Shown piece after piece: positions 7,540-15,111 of a stretch of DNA of 41,854 nucleotides. The position numbers and the translations under genes were made by a program. This DNA comes from CAYSFE01 sp964430225. Lineage in GTDB: Bacteria > Patescibacteriota > Dojkabacteria > GCA-016699595 > JBAXKR01. The notes under the pieces were generated by a model that ran no database searches, was not told the origin of the DNA, and saw only the letters and a list, made by a program, of their open reading frames with translations. Numbering within the stretch: position 1 is the stretch's first letter; every line of letters starts with the position of its first letter. The DNA is taken from NCBI GenBank assembly GCA_964430225.1, contig CAYSFE010000008.1:1-41854 (forward strand), written 5' to 3'.

Positions 7540-9068
7540 GTACGTATTCTAAAATTAAACCCACTTCAGATAGGATTCTTCAGACTATTCCTGGTCTTAT
7601 CACTTGGTTTATGATTACTTCCCCTATTTGGGGAGTACTTCTATTTCCAATAGCTTATGCTACTTTTCTTCTTTGCTATATCATAATCTGGTTTCTTAAA
7701 TCTATTCGAACTCTTCTATTCTTCGCTTATAGCTTCTATAAAATACATCATAATATACATGTGAAGTGGGATACACTTTACCTTAAAGATAATTCAAGAG
7801 ACAAGGTAAAACACGTTGTAATAATCCCATTTGTTAAAGAAGGATATACAGTACTTGAACCGCTTTTAAGATCATTAGCGAGACAAACTTTTAATACAAA
7901 ACAAATATATATTTGTTTAACATATGAACAAAGATTTCCACAGGGAAAAGATTTAGCGGAAAAACTTTACCTTGAATTTAAAGATGTCTTTGGAGGTATT
8001 TGGATTAATGAACACAACTTAGAAGTAGGAGAAGTAGTAGGTAAAGGAGCAAACTGTGCTTCAGCATCAATTCTCGTTAAGAAGAAAGTAGAAGAACTTG
8101 GTTTTGATAAAGACTATTTATCTTTAATGGCATGTGATTGTGACAGTATTTTTCCTCGTCACTTCTTTAGCTATTTCACATATGAATTCCTTAAAGAAAA
8201 GAATAGACATTTCATCTTTTGGGCAGGATCTATGGCATATATGCAAAACTATTGGGATCTTCCTCACTTTGCTAGAGTCTTTAACTCTGCAAACTCATAT
8301 TTTAACCTAGCTACAATTGCTAGGTCATATTCTAAGTTTATCCAAATTTCTACTTTTATCAGTTCATATAGACTTTTTGAATCAACAAATTATTATGAGA
8401 AGGGTGTGATCTCAGATGACTTTCATTCTTTCTTCGTTGCACTATTCACATATGCGAGTAAAGTAAGATGTCAGACTTTATTTTGTATGGTAGATAGTGA
8501 TGCATGCGAAGGAAGTGGTATTGCTGATAATGCTAAAAGACTTTTTATTCAAGTACAAAGGTGGTCATGGGGAGTAGAAGACTTTGTATTCTTAGTAAAA
8601 AATACATTTCTTACATTTAAAAGAAAGGATGTATCCCTTTTTAACAAGCTATATACAGCTTCTAGAGCTTTAGGAGTAATAATAGATCATCAAATGTGGC
8701 CTATTAGTGGATTTCTTTTCATATTCACTAATATAATTATCCTATACTTCTTAAGGAATAATGAGTTTTCAATATTCTGGAGTAGTACATCTCAGCTTCT
8801 TTCAACAGTATTCGCAATTACGACAGTAACAGGAATAATAGCTATCATTGTAGAGTTTATCATTCGACCAAAACATCCATACTGGAGTTCTAAGACTTTT
8901 GGAATAAAGAAATTTCTATTCTTCTTCTTTGATAGTTTAATAGAGTTCATTCACTGGCTACTTTACCCAGTAATGGGGATCTTCTTTGGTTCAATACCAG
9001 CAATTCTTTCACATACAATTCTACTGCTAGGAAAACATATAGGGTTTGTTCTAACAGAAAAGAAGTAA
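7527..9068 (+). CDS. Membrane-bound family 2 glycosyltransferase, fourth gene of the operon
   Basis: 513 residues. Two N-terminal membrane helices (about 20-70) are followed by a cytosolic GT-A domain: KHVVIIPFVKEGYTVLEPLLRSL, the metal-binding ACDCDS (DxD), GVISDDFHSF holding the catalytic Asp, and the acceptor-side motif QVQRWSWG (QxxRW). About four C-terminal helices follow. This is the layout of processive or polyprenol-directed GT2 enzymes related to cellulose and hyaluronan synthases, though without a PilZ domain. It probably moves a sugar at the inner face of the membrane. As last gene in a coupled chain with a PLP enzyme, a ligase and an NlpC/P60 protein it may glycosylate the product of those enzymes. 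A strong hairpin follows the stop. Confidence 0.85.
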   Translation: MYKVSTYSKIKPTSDRILQTIPGLITWFMITSPIWGVLLFPIAYATFLLCYIIIWFLKSIRTLLFFAYSFYKIHHNIHVKWDTLYLKDNSRDKVKHVVIIPFVKEGYTVLEPLLRSLARQTFNTKQIYICLTYEQRFPQGKDLAEKLYLEFKDVFGGIWINEHNLEVGEVVGKGANCASASILVKKKVEELGFDKDYLSLMACDCDSIFPRHFFSYFTYEFLKEKNRHFIFWAGSMAYMQNYWDLPHFARVFNSANSYFNLATIARSYSKFIQISTFISSYRLFESTNYYEKGVISDDFHSFFVALFTYASKVRCQTLFCMVDSDACEGSGIADNAKRLFIQVQRWSWGVEDFVFLVKNTFLTFKRKDVSLFNKLYTASRALGVIIDHQMWPISGFLFIFTNIIILYFLRNNEFSIFWSSTSQLLSTVFAITTVTGIIAIIVEFIIRPKHPYWSSKTFGIKKFLFFFFDSLIEFIHWLLYPVMGIFFGSIPAILSHTILLLGKHIGFVLTEKK

Positions 9069-9070
9069 AG

Positions 9071-9123
9071 GGCGGAGCCAACTCCGCGTTTTTGTCATAA
9101 AGTGCGGAGTACATTCCGCTTTT
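9071..9123 (+). repeat. Left pair of GCGGAG hairpin repeats (32-bp period)
   Basis: Two palindromic units start at 9072 and 9104, exactly 32 bp apart. The first is a perfect 6-bp stem (GCGGAG/CTCCGC, loop CCAA); the second is GCGGAG/TTCCGC with one G-T pair and loop TACA. Each is followed by a T-run. A matching pair lies at 10481-10532, and 25 bp (9094-9118) are identical to 10504-10528. The copies bracket the DUF4143 ATPase gene at a distance of 1410 bp. Confidence 0.85.
9072..9093 (+). terminator. Intrinsic terminator of the PLP/ATP-grasp/NlpC/GT2 operon
   Basis: The first repeat unit, GCGGAG-CCAA-CTCCGC followed by GTTTTT, lies directly after the GT2 stop codon. It has the perfect GC stem and U-tract of a rho-independent terminator. 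The second unit (9104-9123, ending in TTTT) may be a backup. Confidence 0.75.
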
Positions 9124-9124
9124 C

Positions 9125-9154
9125 TTGACTTTTAGCCTGTTTTTAAGGTAATAT
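9125..9154 (+). promoter_or_regulatory. Promoter of the DUF4143 ATPase gene
   Basis: TTGACT (9125-9130), an 18-bp spacer and TAATAT (9149-9154). The predicted start of transcription, about 7 bp further, falls on the in-frame ATG at 9161, so the message would be leaderless and begin at Met3 of the long ORF. Confidence 0.7.
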
Positions 9155-10453
9155 ATGAGTATGATAAATGTTGAACTTAAGAGAATAATTACAGAATCTA
9201 CAGAAATTAGGCTTACTAAAATCATAAGGAGAGATTATGATGACAATATTGAAAAGCTTACAGCTAGTTCACGCCCACTTAAAATTCTAACTGGTATTAG
9301 AAGAGGTGGTAAAAGTACGATATTAAAGAAATTGTATTTTAAGCTTATCAAAGAGGATAAAATCCCTGAAAATAATATACTTTTTTTAAACTTCGAACAC
9401 CCATTATTAGTTGAATATTTAAATCTGAAAAGGCTTGTCGAAATATATGATTTATTCATGTCTAGTGTAGATACTTCAAAAAGTATTTACCTATTTTTAG
9501 ATGAAATACAAAATGTCGAAGGATGGGAAAAGTTCGTTAGAACTATCTATGATTCAACAAATATAAACATATTTGTTACTGGATCAAACTCAAAACTACT
9601 TTCTAGTGAATATACTACTACACTTGGAGGAAGATATATTGAGTTACACATCCTTCCTTTTAATTTTAAGGAATTTATTTTGTACCATAATTTAGAGATT
9701 ATTAATGGTTTTGATTTAGTAAGAAACAGAAATGAAATTTTAGGATTATATAACAAGTTCCTATCATTTGGTGGTATTCCAGAGATCATAGACCTTGAGG
9801 ATATCCAAAAACTAAATCTTAAATCTACTTTAATAGATAAGATTCTTCTAAAAGACATTATTGAGAGATTTAATGTTAAATACCCTACTCTTCTTTTATC
9901 ACTACTAAAGTATTTAGAAAAGAATATTGGAAATGTTATTTCGTCAAAAAACATTATGAATATTAAAGATAAAACTCTTGATTATGACGAGAAGACAATA
10001 TCTAAATATCTTGGATATCTTGAACAAAGTTACTTGATTAGGAGACTTGAAAAGTTTGATTTAAAAACTAAATCTGTCTTTAACACACAAAAGAAATACT
10101 ATTTTACTGACAACATTTTGTCTGAATATTCTAGCTATAGTGACAAACTTGAGAATCTTGTTTATACTAACTTACTAAGAAAATATGTGGATTCTGAGAG
10201 TATTTACTTTGGAAAAGCACAAGACGGCAACGAAATTGATTTTATAGTTAATCAAAAAGATACTAAACTTAATATTCAAGTTTGTTCAGATTTAACTCAT
10301 GAGAATTTAGCTAGAGAAATTAAAAATATCCATATCAAAGATGTTGATTTTCGGAGTATTCTCATATATGAAAAAATTGGAGAAATTCAAACAAAAGACT
10401 ATCCAGAAATCAAGTTTGTTAATGTCGTTCAATGGTTACTAGATTTTGAATAG
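9155..10453 (+). CDS. AAA+ ATPase with DUF4143 C-terminal domain
   Basis: 432 residues of the AAA+/DUF4143 family. Walker A is GIRRGGKST (about residues 47-55), Walker B is SIYLFLDEIQ (about 108-117), a sensor region FVTGSNSKLLSSE follows, and then TLGGRYIELHILPFNFKEF, a hallmark of the family. The C-terminal part has AQDGNEIDFIV, a strand pattern resembling PD-(D/E)XK nuclease folds. The cellular role of this family is not settled; members are abundant in archaea, Bacteroidetes and CPR and often behave like mobile or defence-type genes. The Met at 9161 is a better start than 9155 given the promoter. The gene stands alone between two copies of a paired hairpin repeat, suggesting a cassette inserted by, or copied with, those repeats. 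Confidence 0.9.
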   Translation: MSMINVELKRIITESTEIRLTKIIRRDYDDNIEKLTASSRPLKILTGIRRGGKSTILKKLYFKLIKEDKIPENNILFLNFEHPLLVEYLNLKRLVEIYDLFMSSVDTSKSIYLFLDEIQNVEGWEKFVRTIYDSTNINIFVTGSNSKLLSSEYTTTLGGRYIELHILPFNFKEFILYHNLEIINGFDLVRNRNEILGLYNKFLSFGGIPEIIDLEDIQKLNLKSTLIDKILLKDIIERFNVKYPTLLLSLLKYLEKNIGNVISSKNIMNIKDKTLDYDEKTISKYLGYLEQSYLIRRLEKFDLKTKSVFNTQKKYYFTDNILSEYSSYSDKLENLVYTNLLRKYVDSESIYFGKAQDGNEIDFIVNQKDTKLNIQVCSDLTHENLAREIKNIHIKDVDFRSILIYEKIGEIQTKDYPEIKFVNVVQWLLDFE

Positions 10454-10480
10454 GTAAATTCTGAAAAAGTAGTATTAAAA

Positions 10481-10532
10481 GGCGGAGTATATTCCGGATT
10501 TTAGTCATAAAGTGCGGAGTACATTCCGGATT
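10481..10532 (+). repeat. Right pair of GCGGAG hairpin repeats (32-bp period)
   Basis: Units start at 10482 and 10514, again 32 bp apart: CGGAG-TATA-TTCCG and CGGAG-TACA-TTCCG, each followed by GATTTT. The outermost pair of the left-side hairpins is lost here (G opposite G). The block is collinear with 9071-9123. On the plus strand it may terminate the ATPase transcript; it also lies directly after the stop of the converging FAD-protein gene. Confidence 0.8.
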
Positions 10533-11843
10533 TTAGGATTTTATAAGTCCTGCAACATATCCACTAGCCCATGCCCAAGACAAATTAAATCCTCCTACAT
10601 CACCATCTACATCTAGTATTTCACCTGCTAAATATAGCCCTGGAATTAGTTTAGACTCAAGTGTTCCTTCTTTAACATCATTAGTGTCTATGCCACCTGC
10701 TGTGAACTCAGCCTCATTCCAAGACCTAGTTTCTGATACATCTACATGAAGTGATGTAAGAACACTAAAAACCTTTTCTTTTTGAGTAACTGAAAGATCA
10801 TTTACTATTTCATCCCCATATCCAATATATGTCCCTAAAAATTCACATATCCTATTTGGAAATATCCCTATTAATGATTTCGATAGAGTAAGATTAGGTC
10901 TTCTAAGCCATCTATCATTTAAAATATTTTTTACTTCTTCTACACTTTTATCAGGAAAGAAGTTTAGTTTAACTTCACACTTTCTCTTATTTGAGTTTGT
11001 TCTATTAAGTTCTATTGAGATTTCTCTTGATATGTTTAATATTGCTGGACCTGATAGACCATAGTCTGTAAACATTACATCATCAGATGATTTCTTTATT
11101 TCAGCTCCTCCAATAGTTGAAGTAACCTCTATATCCATTTTAAGTCCTGAAATACCTTTAAATATGTTCTTTGATAATACTAGTGGTAATGCAGAAGGAA
11201 CTACCTCAACAATTTTATGACCAAACCTCATAGCTAAGTCATATCCTGAACCATTTGATCCAAGGGCTGGATATGTCTTACCTCCAGCTGAAAGTATTAA
11301 ATACTTTGAAGTAAATTCTTTATGAGTATTATCACTACTCTCTCCATATTCTTTCTTTTGTCTTTCTGTGAGTTCCACTTCCTTTGTTTTAATATTAAAC
11401 AATTCTCCTTTATCAATATTTGTAACTTCAGTATTTAGAAATACCTTAATATTAAGAATCTTTAATTCGTTCTCAAGTACTGCCGTAATAGTCTTAGCTT
11501 GATCTGTAACTGGAAATACTTTTCCAATATCTGTTTTACGTTCTGTATATACTTCAACCCCTAGTTCTGAAAAGAAATGTACAATATCTATGTATCCAAA
11601 CTGTGAGAATATGCTTGAGATAAAGGATTTAGAAGCACCGTAATATCTAGAATCTACTTCTTCATTAAGATGTATGTTTGTAATATTACATCTACCTGCA
11701 CCACATACAAGAATTTTTCTACCTAAAGCAAAAGTTCTATCAATGATACACACTGTTAAGTTTGGATTACTTCTTTTAGCAGAAATAGCTGCCATTATTC
11801 CAGCAGCTCCTCCCCCTATTATGACTAAATCAAAGTTATTCAT
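10533..11843 (-). CDS. HI0933-like (BaiN/RdsA type) FAD-dependent oxidoreductase
   Basis: 436 residues. The N-terminal dinucleotide-binding motif is DLVIIGGGAAGIMAAISA, followed by GRKILVCGAGRCNITN, a sequence diagnostic of the HI0933 flavoprotein family. The middle has LSAGGKTYPALGSNGSGYDLA, and the C-terminus has GLYLAGEILDVDGDVGGFN and AWASGYVAG, which close the FAD site. Members reduce varied substrates and the physiological role is mostly unknown. Length is normal. It converges on the ATPase gene with only the repeat block between, and diverges from a small membrane-protein gene at 11.9 kb. Confidence 0.92.
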   Translation of the reverse strand: MNNFDLVIIGGGAAGIMAAISAKRSNPNLTVCIIDRTFALGRKILVCGAGRCNITNIHLNEEVDSRYYGASKSFISSIFSQFGYIDIVHFFSELGVEVYTERKTDIGKVFPVTDQAKTITAVLENELKILNIKVFLNTEVTNIDKGELFNIKTKEVELTERQKKEYGESSDNTHKEFTSKYLILSAGGKTYPALGSNGSGYDLAMRFGHKIVEVVPSALPLVLSKNIFKGISGLKMDIEVTSTIGGAEIKKSSDDVMFTDYGLSGPAILNISREISIELNRTNSNKRKCEVKLNFFPDKSVEEVKNILNDRWLRRPNLTLSKSLIGIFPNRICEFLGTYIGYGDEIVNDLSVTQKEKVFSVLTSLHVDVSETRSWNEAEFTAGGIDTNDVKEGTLESKLIPGLYLAGEILDVDGDVGGFNLSWAWASGYVAGLIKS

Positions 11844-11922
11844 ATGTTTAAAGTTATCACGAATACTAGAAAATATAAATAAAAGTAGTAAACTACATAT
11901 ATATACATATTATCTCACACAC

Positions 11923-12252
11923 TTGGAAAAGTATCATAAGGCTATTAAAGTATTTAATATTGTTGGAGCATTCATCATCATTATCCTTCTACTTCTTCTA
12001 ATATTTCCAAGTAACCCAATATCAAAATCTATTGAAACAAGTAGATTAGGATATGACAAGGAAGTTTGTTGGAATAAAAGTGAAGATGGTAAGTATTGGA
12101 ACAATGGATGCAGTGGACAAAAAATACCTTCAGGTAATCCTCAATTACCTTGCCAAATGGTGCTAGGATTTTCACCTTTGTCTGAAATTGAAAAATCGCA
12201 GTATTCTAATTGGGTAAAAGCTGGTAAACCCATTGCTAAAGGGTGTGAATAA
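11923..12252 (+). CDS. Small membrane-anchored protein of unknown function
   Basis: The frame is open from inside the FAD gene, but the believable part begins at a TTG at 11923, since the earlier ATG (11821) lies within the opposite gene's first codons. From there: LEKYHKAIKVFNIV, a membrane helix with seven consecutive Leu/Ile, then an extracytoplasmic domain of about 75 residues. That domain has three cysteines (EVCWNK, NGCSGQ, LPCQM) plus a fourth at the end (KGCE), so disulfides are possible. TATTAT at 11908-11913 could be a -10 box that would make a nearly leaderless message. No family is recognised. The next gene, also membrane-anchored, follows 21 bp later. Confidence 0.55.
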   Translation: MEKYHKAIKVFNIVGAFIIIILLLLLIFPSNPISKSIETSRLGYDKEVCWNKSEDGKYWNNGCSGQKIPSGNPQLPCQMVLGFSPLSEIEKSQYSNWVKAGKPIAKGCE

Positions 12253-12273
12253 CTTACTTTTTACTTCTTATCT

Positions 12274-12870
12274 ATGAATAAGAAACCAATTATCTTAATA
12301 GCTTCCGGATGTGTTCTGGTACTTTGTATTGTAAGCATTGGAGTCCTCTATTTCACTGGCTCTCTTGCTTCAGTAATAAGTACAAGCACTACTACAGGAA
12401 CAAATACAAGTGTTGGAACTAACTCTAAACTAGTAGATTGTACCTATACAAACAGTGATTCTGTCACAAAGAATAGTACATATAAGACTATGCTATATTC
12501 TCCTGTCATAGAGAATGACTCATATAAGGATTTAGTTGATACAGGGAAGCGTACCTTCTCAATAGCAGAGCTTAATAGGGATAGAAAAAGTATAACTAAC
12601 AGTTTTGTATTAAGATTTGAAATGGTTAATGAAAGATCCTTATCTCCTCTAGATGTAGAAATTAGTTTTCAAATATGTGATTCAAACAATAAAACTAAAA
12701 GTGTTTCTTTTGTAAGTCCTTCTAGTGAGAAAACATATGCAATTATTCAATATGCTCATCAAGGAAGGGTACCAGAAACCCCTGGGACCTATAGAGCAGA
12801 TGCAGTTTTAAGACTAAATGGAAAGACTACCCTAATAGATAGAGAAGAAAATATAAAGTTTGAGAAATAG
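12274..12870 (+). CDS. Membrane-anchored extracytoplasmic protein of unknown function
   Basis: 198 residues. MNKKP and one hydrophobic helix (about 5-30) are followed by a Ser/Thr/Gly-rich linker (STSTTTGTNTSVGTNS) and a domain of about 145 residues rich in beta strands, with cysteines at VDCTY and QICDS. The end (GTYRADAVLRLNGKTTLID) resembles the last strands of an immunoglobulin-like fold, but no family can be named. It probably sits outside the membrane held by an uncleaved anchor. It lies 21 bp after another small anchored protein, so the two may be one operon. Confidence 0.75.
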   Translation: MNKKPIILIASGCVLVLCIVSIGVLYFTGSLASVISTSTTTGTNTSVGTNSKLVDCTYTNSDSVTKNSTYKTMLYSPVIENDSYKDLVDTGKRTFSIAELNRDRKSITNSFVLRFEMVNERSLSPLDVEISFQICDSNNKTKSVSFVSPSSEKTYAIIQYAHQGRVPETPGTYRADAVLRLNGKTTLIDREENIKFEK

Positions 12871-12901
12871 GTAGTAATTGCTAGGACTATAGGCTCTTAC
12901 T

Positions 12902-12910
12902 TGGTATAAT
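12902..12910 (+). promoter_or_regulatory. Extended -10 promoter of the lipoprotein gene
   Basis: TGGTATAAT matches the extended -10 consensus (TGnTATAAT). The predicted transcription start falls at the ATG at 12918, implying a leaderless message; no good -35 is seen 17 bp upstream. Confidence 0.55.
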
Positions 12911-12917
12911 TTAAGGT

Positions 12918-13742
12918 ATGAATGATGAAACCGAACAAGCGAGAAATACAAAAAGAAGAATTGGAGTAAGGGGGGTTTTTGTTGCCTTATCGTTTTTAGG
13001 AGGAGTGACTTTGGGTTGCAAATCTAATCCAATTGATAATGTTCCACCTGTACAAAATAAAGTAACTCCACAGAGTATTCTTGTCACTCCGGAAGCTACA
13101 GTATTTTCTTCTCAACTTACTATTTCACCTGATCTAGGAAAATTACTTGGGAAAAAAGGGATTGACGAAGTTTATAGGGCATTTTATGACTATAAAGAAG
13201 CATATGGATGTCCTGTAAATGTTTCATTACGTAACAGTGATTTTTCAAATAAGACGGTGTATAGTCCTGATGGTAAAAAAAGAACTTCTGTAAAGGCAGA
13301 AGCTTCTTCGGGCCTTATTACAATAGACTTTAATGCTTTAGTAAAAAATATGTCTGAAGAGGCTAAATTTCAACCAATTCGTTTTACTATGCTTAATATG
13401 CTCACAATAGCATGTAGATATAATAATATAGGAGGACTATCAAATAGTACATTTAATGAGGCTGTAGCAGATGCTCTTGCACATTACCTTGAGCCATATT
13501 ACCAATCACCAAACCCTCAAGTAGAGAGTGTTGCTGCATTAGTGACTTTAGTCGTAAATAAATGGTCAAGTCCTCAAAAGCTAGCAGAAATTTCACAAAA
13601 TAATGACGTATGGGGATTTACCGAATTATTCACTGGGGGAAGAACTGATGCTGATCTTAGAAAGACAAATGAATATTTCAGGAGGGTACTGGATGGTAAA
13701 ACAGAAGGACTAATTGACGAGATAAATAATCGTCATAAATAA
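12918..13742 (+). CDS. Secreted (lipo)protein with a degenerate zincin-like region
   Basis: 274 residues. An N-terminus with KRR and a hydrophobic stretch ends in LGGVTLGC, a marginal lipobox. After a linker the domain contains RFTMLNMLTIACR and then FNEAVADALAHYL. These can be laid over the intact zincin at 19619-20971 (RMTTYHELTHILQR, later EESQADGIA): the HExxH positions would read N-M-L-T-I, while the downstream E-x-x-AD motif is kept. If this hand alignment is right, the protein is a metal-free relative of that protease. It stands alone, with an extended -10 box directly before the ATG and another promoter after its stop. Confidence 0.7.
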   Translation: MNDETEQARNTKRRIGVRGVFVALSFLGGVTLGCKSNPIDNVPPVQNKVTPQSILVTPEATVFSSQLTISPDLGKLLGKKGIDEVYRAFYDYKEAYGCPVNVSLRNSDFSNKTVYSPDGKKRTSVKAEASSGLITIDFNALVKNMSEEAKFQPIRFTMLNMLTIACRYNNIGGLSNSTFNEAVADALAHYLEPYYQSPNPQVESVAALVTLVVNKWSSPQKLAEISQNNDVWGFTELFTGGRTDADLRKTNEYFRRVLDGKTEGLIDEINNRHK

Positions 13743-13763
13743 CGATTTTTTCTCATTTTCCTC

Positions 13764-13793
13764 TTTACAAAACATCTCTTATTGTCATATACT
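13764..13793 (+). promoter_or_regulatory. Promoter of the HTH-CYTH gene
   Basis: TTTACA (13764-13769), an 18-bp spacer and TATACT (13788-13793), 26 bp before the ATG. A second possibility, TTGTCA with TATTCT further down, would give a leaderless start. Confidence 0.6.
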
Positions 13794-13819
13794 CTCACAT
13801 ACCTCTTATTCTTTATACA

Positions 13820-14578
13820 ATGAATGATAATCTTCTAACTATCAAGGAAGCAGCTAAAATACTAAATATCCACTGGCAAAGTGTAAGAAACCATATTAAA
13901 AGTGGCAAATTAAAGGGTTTTAAAGTGGGTAAATCAGTTCGTATTAGTAGAAATGATATAGATGCTTTCATAAGAGCAGAAAGTGAAAAACAACACTTAA
14001 AGGAATACGAACAGAGATATCTAGTAAATAACAAGAGAACTATTAAACAAAATCTTCTAAATCTTAATGCTAAGTTAATATACCTTTCTCATGTTGTTGA
14101 CCACTGGTATTTTGGTGAACATATTAAATCACAAGAAGATAACGATAACTGGTTTGATTCAGCAAAAGGATTTGGAGCGAGAATACGAGTAGAAAAGAAT
14201 GAATACTCAAATACCCCAATAACTACATTTGAAGTAAAAAGACTAGTAAGTCCTCATGATCACTCCTACTGTATAGAATCAGAGATAAAAGTAAGTTCAG
14301 TAGAAGAAATGGATAGAGTGTTAAGAAATATGAACTTAAGACAATGTCTATTAATAGATAAACAAAGAGAAATATATGAATTAGATGGATACAAAATATG
14401 TATAGACGATATTAAAGACTTCGGATGTGGCATCGAAATAGAGTACAAAGTTAAAGAACTAAATGAAAAAGTAAAAGAAGGAGTTAAAGAAATGGCACAT
14501 AAACTAGGACTTAAAGACTCAGAAAAGTATGAAATGACAATGACTCGAGAAGCTATGAAGAAACTAGCAAAGTTCTAG
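13820..14578 (+). CDS. Excisionase-type HTH fused to a CYTH (triphosphate tunnel) domain
   Basis: 252 residues. Residues 1-50 are a MerR/excisionase-type helix-turn-helix (LTIKEAAKILNIHWQSVRNH, then GKLKGFKVGKSVRIS and a closing DIDAFI). The rest follows the CYTH fold: EYEQR (an ExExK variant ending in R), LNLNAKLIYL, VDHWYF, ARIRVEK, TFEVKRL, ESEIKVSSVEEMDRVL, the DGYKICIDD strand and GIEIEY. CYTH proteins (CyaB adenylate cyclase, thiamine triphosphatase, inorganic triphosphatases) bind triphosphates in a charged tunnel; the charged strands are mostly kept. The fusion suggests a DNA-binding protein that senses or processes a triphosphorylated ligand, but that role is inferred. It has its own promoter and converges on a hypothetical gene with no spacer. 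Confidence 0.85.
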   Translation: MNDNLLTIKEAAKILNIHWQSVRNHIKSGKLKGFKVGKSVRISRNDIDAFIRAESEKQHLKEYEQRYLVNNKRTIKQNLLNLNAKLIYLSHVVDHWYFGEHIKSQEDNDNWFDSAKGFGARIRVEKNEYSNTPITTFEVKRLVSPHDHSYCIESEIKVSSVEEMDRVLRNMNLRQCLLIDKQREIYELDGYKICIDDIKDFGCGIEIEYKVKELNEKVKEGVKEMAHKLGLKDSEKYEMTMTREAMKKLAKF

Positions 14579-15109
14579 TTATCCGTAAATAATTGAAGAC
14601 TCGTTAATAAATAGTTTAGGAAGTCTTTGTTCTAAAACATTCAACCACTTGTTAAGTATCACTACTCTACTTCCTATTGTTTTGAAAGATACTTTGCCCT
14701 TTCTTATTATTTCTTCTATCTTACCATCGGAAATATCTGGCTCTTTTATACAACCGTCAAAATTATCAATATAGTTTTGATGCATCATTATGATCCCGAG
14801 AATAAATTTCTTTAATTCATTCTTATCGTTAAATTTAATATTAAAGAAACAATCATCGTGAAATGAGCCTTTAATAATTTCTTTTGGCTCAATATTAGTA
14901 AGTTTAAACTCAATATCATAATCATCAGAACTACAATTTGTAGTTTCAAGATCATAATTGTTAAAAGAGTCTTTAAGAATATTCATACTTACACCAAAAC
15001 CAGATACTACTAACAATGGAAGTATTTTAATTTCTGAATACTTGTTTATTGAATTTATACATTCGTGAGAATGTTTGTACATAGTTTGATACTTTAATAT
15101 GATATACAT
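14579..15109 (-). CDS. Hypothetical protein (176 aa)
   Basis: No family recognised. The product is soluble and mixed acidic/basic, with alternating beta-like segments (ILPLLVVSGFGVSM, DDYDIEFKLTNIEPKEIIKG, DCFFNIKFNDKNELKKFILG) and a helical end (VVILNKWLNVLEQRLPKLF). The start could be the ATG at 15109 or the in-frame ATG at 15082; the first lies only 2 bp from a candidate -10 on its strand (TTGCTT, 17 bp, TATCAT), favouring the second. Its stop touches the stop of the HTH-CYTH gene, and its start region overlaps the promoter of the divergent UDG-like gene. Confidence 0.65.
   Translation of the reverse strand: MYIILKYQTMYKHSHECINSINKYSEIKILPLLVVSGFGVSMNILKDSFNNYDLETTNCSSDDYDIEFKLTNIEPKEIIKGSFHDDCFFNIKFNDKNELKKFILGIIMMHQNYIDNFDGCIKEPDISDGKIEEIIRKGKVSFKTIGSRVVILNKWLNVLEQRLPKLFINESSIIYG
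15075..15103 (+). promoter_or_regulatory. Promoter of the UDG-like gene
   Basis: TTGTAC (15075-15080), 17 bp, TATGAT (15098-15103). Transcription should start about 15110, 2 nt before the ATG at 15112, so the message would be essentially leaderless. The site lies inside the first codons of the divergent gene. Confidence 0.6.
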
Positions 15110-15111
15110 TT

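Noticed and set aside
9071..10532. Repeat pairs as a CRISPR array.
   Set aside because: Only two units per side, a 32-bp period containing no variable spacer, and no cas genes.
11674..11922. Extension of the small membrane-protein gene back into the FAD-protein gene.
   Set aside because: This part is the antisense of the conserved FAD-binding N-terminus and has no features of its own.
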